Shown piece by piece: positions 27,146 through 31,624 of a stretch of DNA of 31,624 bases. This DNA is from Emiliania huxleyi CCMP1516. Lineage: Eukaryota > Haptophyta > Isochrysidales > Noelaerhabdaceae. How positions within the stretch are numbered: the first letter of the stretch is position 1; each line of letters begins with the position of its first letter. The stretch covers positions 15,576-47,199 of the forward strand of contig NW_005199256.1 of NCBI RefSeq assembly GCF_000372725.1, read 5' to 3'. The notes beneath the pieces were generated by a model, which was given only the letters and a program-made list of their open reading frames with translations, was not told where the DNA came from and ran no database searches. The translations under genes were made by a program, and so were the position numbers.

Positions 27146-28203
27146 GGTCTTTCAAACGCGGCGGAGCGCTCGAATCTGGGGCCCCCACTATCTCCTCTGC
27201 GACGACGTCTCCAGCCGAAAGCTCTTGGCTCGAGCTTCACCACCTAGTTCCGTCGCCGACCGCCCGCTCGCGCCGAACCGATCTCGGCCGCCAGCCGCTG
27301 CCGCCTTTGGGTGGGGGCACAGGCACCCCCCCCCCCCCCCCTCCCTCCCGCCGCGCCCGAGGCGGCGCCGAGGCCGGCGCCTTGCACCCGGCCCGCGGCC
27401 GGCACCGCCTCGTCCCACCACTGACCGCCCTGCGGCCCCTGCGCAGGCGTGCCACAGTCGTCGCTCAAAAGCGACGGCCGGGTGTGGGCTGCTCCCTTGC
27501 CCCGTCACCCGCCGCGCCCTCGCCCGGCCGCCTCACCGCGCACGGAGCGCTCGCTGCTCGCCGCCGCCGCCGCGCGTCCCCGCGCCGCCACGCTTGCCCT
27601 TGCCTTGACGCGCTCTGCGCCAGAGCGCGCGTCTCTGGCAGACGGAGCAGCGTCCGCGCCAGCGGTCGCTGCTCCGCCCCTCTGTCGCGCGCGCAGCGCG
27701 CGCGCTGCCGCCGCCGCCGCCGCCGCCCCCTCCTCGCCGTCTTACCCTCCGTGGGGTGTGTGCTGCGCGCGTGCGCGCGCGCGCAGCGCACGGCAGCGTC
27801 CCCACCCCTACCCTCCGTCGCACGCTCGCGCGCGCCACGCCGCACGCGCACAGGCCACACAGGCGACAGACAGGGCGCTGCGCCCTGCGGCCTGGGCGCC
27901 TGCGCGGTGCGCGCCCCCGCCCGCCGCCCCCGCCCCCGCCCCCGCTCCCAAGCGCCCCTTCCGCGGTGTGTCTCGTGTAGAGAGAATATGTGATTATGTG
28001 AGACCCTGTGTGGCTGTGCGTGTGGGTGTGCGTAGCAAGTCGTGGAAGATCGGTGCGCCCCCCGCCGGCGCCTCCGCTGCGCGCTGCCGGAGCCGCCGTG
28101 TCGCGTGTGTGCGACACATATAGCTGTGGCGCAAGTTTGTGTTTGAGACTTTGAGAGTGAGTGAGAGCCTCTAACTATCAAAGAAAATAAAAGATGAGTT
28201 TGT
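27146..28203. other. Low-complexity GC-rich region without supported gene
   Basis: Contains a long C homopolymer (about 27327-27342), Pro/Arg-coding runs, CGCG-rich stretches (27660-27800) and an AATAAA at 28187-28192. Frames are open on both strands over hundreds of codons, which is expected at this GC content and not evidence for a gene. Confidence 0.5.
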
Positions 28204-28731
28204 CGTAGCGGCTAAAAAGAAAGAAAGAAAACAGACAACCCAAGGGAGGGATGGGAGGACGGCACGCCGCCACCACACAGGGATTTTAAGGAGAGGTGTG
28301 TGGTGCGCTAGCCGTCGCCCACCCTAGGGAGTCTGCCTCTTCCTATCTCTCTTCGCAGTCTTCTCTCGCCGCTTCTCGCTGCAACCTTCATGCCACCTCG
28401 CGGTCGTCCCACTCTCGTCGTTCTCTCCCTTGTCATTTCCTCCTCTGTCGCGTCGTTCTCTTCTGCCTCGTAGCGGCTAAAAGAAAGAAAGAAAACAGAC
28501 AACCCAAGGGAGGGATGGGAGGACGGCACGCCGCCACCACACAGGGATTTTAAGGAGAGGTGTGTGGTGCGCTATCCGTCGCCCACCCTAGGGAGTCTGC
28601 CTCTTCCTATCTCTCTTCGCAGTCTCTCGCTGATTCTCGCTGCAACCTTCATGCCACCACGCGGTCGTCCCACCCTCGTCGTTCTCTCCCTTGTCACTTC
28701 CTCCTCTGTCGCGTTGTTCTCTTCTGCCCCG
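28204..28731. repeat. 265-bp tandem direct duplication
   Basis: Copy 1 is 28204-28468 and copy 2 is 28469-28731, both starting CGTAGCGGCTAAAA with GAAA repeats and ending in GTTCTCTTCTGCC. The copies differ at a handful of positions and by a small indel near 28625. A short third start (CGTAGCGGCT) appears at 28951. Confidence 0.92.
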
Positions 28732-28965
28732 TCCTGCGACGCCGCCGCCTGCCGGTCCCTTGTTCTCGCGGCTTCTTTCGCCTGTCGGCGCAACTCCGTC
28801 CTCCTCGCGGCGTATCCTGGCCCCTCGAGTCTATCGAGCTCCCCTCGCGCAAGGACCACATTTCTGACTCCCACTCCGATCATTTGCCTACAGGTCATGT
28901 TGTTGCTCAGGTCCACTCTCTCTTCGAACACTCGTGCCTCTACGGATGATCGTAGCGGCTGTTAG
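28651..28965 (+). CDS. Possible small secreted protein (104 aa), low confidence
   Basis: The frame begins in copy 2 of the 265-bp duplication with MPPRGRPTLVVLSLVTSSSV, which is signal-peptide-like, and continues into unique Ser/Leu/Arg-rich sequence with cysteines. The matching ATG in copy 1 gives only about 27 codons before a TAG, so the duplicated copy is truncated. No family is recognised. It may be noncoding. Confidence 0.25.
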   Translation: MPPRGRPTLVVLSLVTSSSVALFSSAPSCDAAACRSLVLAASFACRRNSVLLAAYPGPSSLSSSPRARTTFLTPTPIICLQVMLLLRSTLSSNTRASTDDRSGC

Positions 28966-29049
28966 GGACCCGTTAGTTTGGTTGCTTTTTCTTTCCGAGA
29001 CCCGCACACCTAGCGAGCAAGCGGCACAGCAAAGACGTGAGCGGTGCGG

Positions 29050-31119
29050 ATGCAGATCGAGCACGAGGAGGAGAGCCGAATGCAGATCGACGATGAGGAG
29101 AGCTGCGCGCTCGGCGCCACATCCTCGCCGCAGCCGTCGGACGCCAGCGCCACCCTCGCCACTGCGGCGCCCGCCCGATTCGACGTGACGCCCGCCGCCG
29201 CTGAATCTCCCGACGAGTCGCTTCCGGACCTACTTCAGCAGCACGCTGCAAATTTGCTGCAGCAGTTGGACGCTGAGGGGGAGATTCCAGACGGCCTCCC
29301 CGTCAAGGTTGGAAGGGACACGCCATCGGTGTGCTGCTGCACTGCCGCCCCGCTCGTACACCTCCCGCCGCCACATATCAAACTGCTCATGCCCGCTCCC
29401 CATCCCAACAGTGTATCGATGCCGCGCTCGAGCACGAGCGCACTAAGGAGCCGCTCGGATCGATCCTCCGTCGGCGCGGGTCCCTTGACAAAAACACGCG
29501 GCATGTCACAAAGTGGCTGCCTGCGGTGCGGAGGCTGCTTGAGTGCGGCGTGCTGCATTTTGGCCCCGTCGGACCGACTGCGGAGCAGGCTGCGCTGCGA
29601 GAGCGGTACGCCGAGCTGGTCACGCAGTCGCGCCGCGCTCTCGTAGAGGCGAAGCTGCCTCGGCGTCGCGGAAACGGCGGCGACGTCAACGGCTCGCGGC
29701 CGTTCTTGGACTGCTTCGAGCCCGCACTCACCGCCGCCGTCCGCTTTCGAGCGGGCGACGCGAGCTCCGCAGAGCAGGCGGCTGCCGACTGCGGCGTCAC
29801 GAAGGGGGCGGTGCTCTTCTGGGACGAGCAGCTAGAGTGGGCGGCAGACCCGGCTAAGCGGCAGCGCGTCTTCGCAGTGCCGCAGCCCTCTCGGGACGCG
29901 GCTGGCGAGCCGAGCGGCGTCGAGGCGAGCGGCGGCGGCGAGGCGAGCGGCGGCGGCCCGCCTGCCGCTGGAGCTGGAGATGCGGCTGGCGAGCCGAGCG
30001 GCGGCGAGGCGAGCGGCGGCGGCCCGCTTGCGGCTGGAGCTGGAGATGCGGCTGGCGAGCCGGCCGGGCTGCGCGATGAGGGGCAGCAGCTGCGCGAGGA
30101 GGTGCAGCGGCTGCACGCAGAGGTGCAGCGGCTGCGCGCAGAGGGGCAGCGCTCTGAGTCGCTCTCGAGCGAGCTCGAGAAGCTGCAGCTCCTCCCACGG
30201 CCAGGGCCGCCGCCCGGGCTCCCCCGCTGGAGGTTTGGGCCCGATACCGTTTGGGACCGGCCGGTCCGGAAGCACTGCAGCGAGATTGCCCTCGGAACGT
30301 TGGAGTTCGGCGCCGGGATCGTGACCTTTGAGCGGGACGAGATTCGATGGACCTTCTCCATGCCGGAATCCCACTCGTCTCACTGCTTCCCGTGGCCCTC
30401 GTGGACGCTGAAGCTGAGGACTGCAAGTCTCTGCTCCGCGTCCGCGAGCGACATCGACTTCGACCTCTCCCTGCGCGGCTTTGTGGACGTGCCGTTGGAC
30501 TTGCGAGGCTACGACCTTTCCTGGGAGTTGTGCCGTTTTGCTCCCAGGACGTCGCCGACCACTTCAATCGGCACGTCCATCGCCGACCACTACGACCCCT
30601 TCTCCCAGCCCGGTGCGCGGCACTCCGCTATGCGACCAGCGCGCCAGCACACGCGACCCGCCCCTTCCGACGCTCCTTTCCTGTTGTTGCGCAGGCTCGG
30701 CCAAGAGCTACATCCGCCTCCGGTTCGACAGCAGCAACGACCGCCTCGAGGCGCTCGAGGCTGTGCCGAGGATTCGCGAAATTCTCCGACTAACAATTAT
30801 GACGGACGACTGTGGCGGCTACTATTGGGGGCCCTTCCACCCGCGCGCGCAAGATGAGCCGTGGATGGCCGCAGAGCGAGAGAGGCGCGGACGGAGAGAC
30901 GAGCGGTACGACCCGGCAGCGGTAGCGCGTTTGTGGGAGGAGGGCGAGAGGGCCAGAGAGGAAGCGGGAGAGGCAAGCGCAGCCGCGGCGTCGCGGCCCG
31001 CAGCGTCACCGCGGCAGGGCGCGGAGCCGGAGAGGCAAGCGCTGTCGGCCTTCTTCGACTATCCGGCAGCGCAAGCTCTCGCCGGCTGTCAGGCCTCGTG
31101 GAACCCAGCTGGGGTCTAG
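29050..31119 (+). CDS. Unknown coiled-coil protein, three exons, about 600 aa
   Basis: Exon 1 is 29050-29307, starting at the ATG of MQIEHEEESRMQID. Intron 1 is 29308-29411 (GT-AG; AAG|GTTGGA to CCAACAG), giving GLPVK-CIDAALEHERTKEPLG in frame. Exon 2 runs from 29412 to about 30531 (GC donor) or 30534 (GT donor). Exon 3 is 30695-31119, giving SAKSYIRLRFDSSNDRLEAL; both donors keep the frame. Features in order are an acidic N-terminus; a helical region with a possible helix-turn-helix (AEQAAADCGVTKGAVLFW); Gly/Ala/Glu repeats; a heptad coiled coil (LREEVQRLHAEVQRLRAEG); a beta-rich region with many Trp and Phe (RWTFSMPESH, FPWPSWTLKL); and an Arg/Glu/Ala-rich tail. No signal peptide is seen. 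I recognise no family. Confidence 0.65.
29920..30065. repeat. Coding minisatellite (Ala/Gly/Glu/Pro/Ser)
   Basis: Two copies of a roughly 63-nt unit containing GCTGGAGCTGGAGATGCGGC, plus shorter GAGGCGAGCGGCGGCGG repeats, inside exon 2 of the 29050 gene. They encode AGEPSGGEASGGGP-type repeats just before the coiled coil. Confidence 0.85.
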
Positions 31120-31624
31120 CTGTGTCCTGTGATCCGTCGAACTTTTATGTACGTAAAAGAGGAATGCAGAACATCGGCCAGGGGAGGGACGACGCGGCCA
31201 GAAAGAGGTTAGCGTTTGTTGTTGTCTTAATTTCCAGCAACGACGAACGAGCAAGCAAACCCTGCCTAGACGGAGTTCGAGTACAGCTAAATAAACCTAA
31301 AGAGACCCACCCGGGGCTCCCCACCTTCGTGTGAGGGCCCGTGAACATCTTCAGCTTGAGAGAGAGAGAGTTTTGAAAACCAACAAGAAATCGCGACGGC
31401 TCACCCTCTACCTACCTACCTAGCAACACAAACAAACTCTCTCTCCTACCTAGCTAGCCAGCGCGAACTCGCCGTCTGAGCCTAGCGCAGCGCGAACTCG
31501 CTCTGAGCCTAGCGCAGCGCGAACCCGCGCACATAAAAGCTTTTGCGCAGCAACCCGCGGCCGGGCAACCCTCACAAAAACTTATTCCAACATTGGATAT
31601 TGCACTTTCGATCGTACGACCCAG
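31120..31624. other. 3' flank with dispersed and tandem repeats
   Basis: Contains ATAAAC-like A/T-rich sequence after the stop, then AAAACCAACAAGAAATC at 31375-31391 (shared with 24111-24127 together with the preceding GAGAGAG tract). ACCTACCTACCTAGC repeats follow (31411-31455), and then a roughly 28-nt tandem repeat (GCGCGAACTCGC...CTGAGCCTAGCGCA, 31460-31530). No gene is seen. Confidence 0.6.

Noticed and set aside
26824..27993. 389-codon plus-strand frame
   Set aside because: Low-complexity Arg/Pro/Ala sequence across a DNA tandem repeat and a C homopolymer; frames on the opposite strand are equally open.
1..31624. tRNA genes
   Set aside because: I scanned for T-arm GGTTCRA motifs and saw no plausible cloverleaf. 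A tRNAscan-SE run would be decisive.

Overview
The window looks like nuclear DNA of a GC-rich unicellular alga, most probably a haptophyte. The reasons are: genes split by short introns (about 46-162 nt), about half of them with GC-AG rather than GT-AG ends; a plastid-type YGGT protein behind a signal-peptide-like leader; a selenoprotein M-like gene with an in-frame TGA; AP2-domain proteins; TTAGGG-type telomere repeats; and abundant GC-rich minisatellites, inverted repeats and MITE-like elements. There is no sign of bacterial operons, ribosome binding sites or phage. The species is inferred, not shown.

Layout. 1-752 is a Ser-Pro-rich (pherophorin-like) frame broken by one stop codon. 1008-2352 holds one two-exon gene of unknown function between two dense TGACAGC arrays. 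2353-4600 has no gene; it carries direct repeats, two interstitial telomere tracts (3453-3483 and 3581-3655) and a perfect 33-bp inverted repeat. 4739-8064 has a Cys-rich exported protein (+), a plastid YGGT/YlmG-family protein (-) and a divergently transcribed, multi-exon EF-hand protein (+). 8639-16554 is filled by two long minus-strand genes. One is a roughly 1600-aa protein that I read as a SHOC1/ZIP2-like member of the XPF/FANCM superfamily (meiotic crossover). The other is a CHAT caspase-like protease fused to an NB-ARC STAND NTPase, an NLR-like architecture. 17200-19710 has a 2OG-Fe(II) oxygenase with a 35-residue N-terminal repeat and a histidine phosphatase, separated by an inverted-repeat element.

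20266-22156 is a giant foldback: two arms of 589 and 798 nt built from two repeat families around a 504-nt spacer. Immediately to its right, a 62-69-nt inverted repeat pair (22161-22229 and 24114-24175) encloses a selenoprotein M-like gene with a plausible SECIS element, and an AP2 gene with two compensating frameshifts. 24162-24668 is a spliced fragment of unknown function. 25006-25398 is a complete hAT-type MITE with 8-bp target-site duplication. 25730-26611 is a spliced organellar GrpE. 26861-28730 is repeat-rich and low in complexity, and 29050-31119 is a three-exon coiled-coil protein of unknown function.

The genes do not form one pathway. The items most worth following up are the CHAT-NB-ARC protein, the selenoprotein with its SECIS, the GC-AG introns, the TGACAGC arrays and the foldback element.
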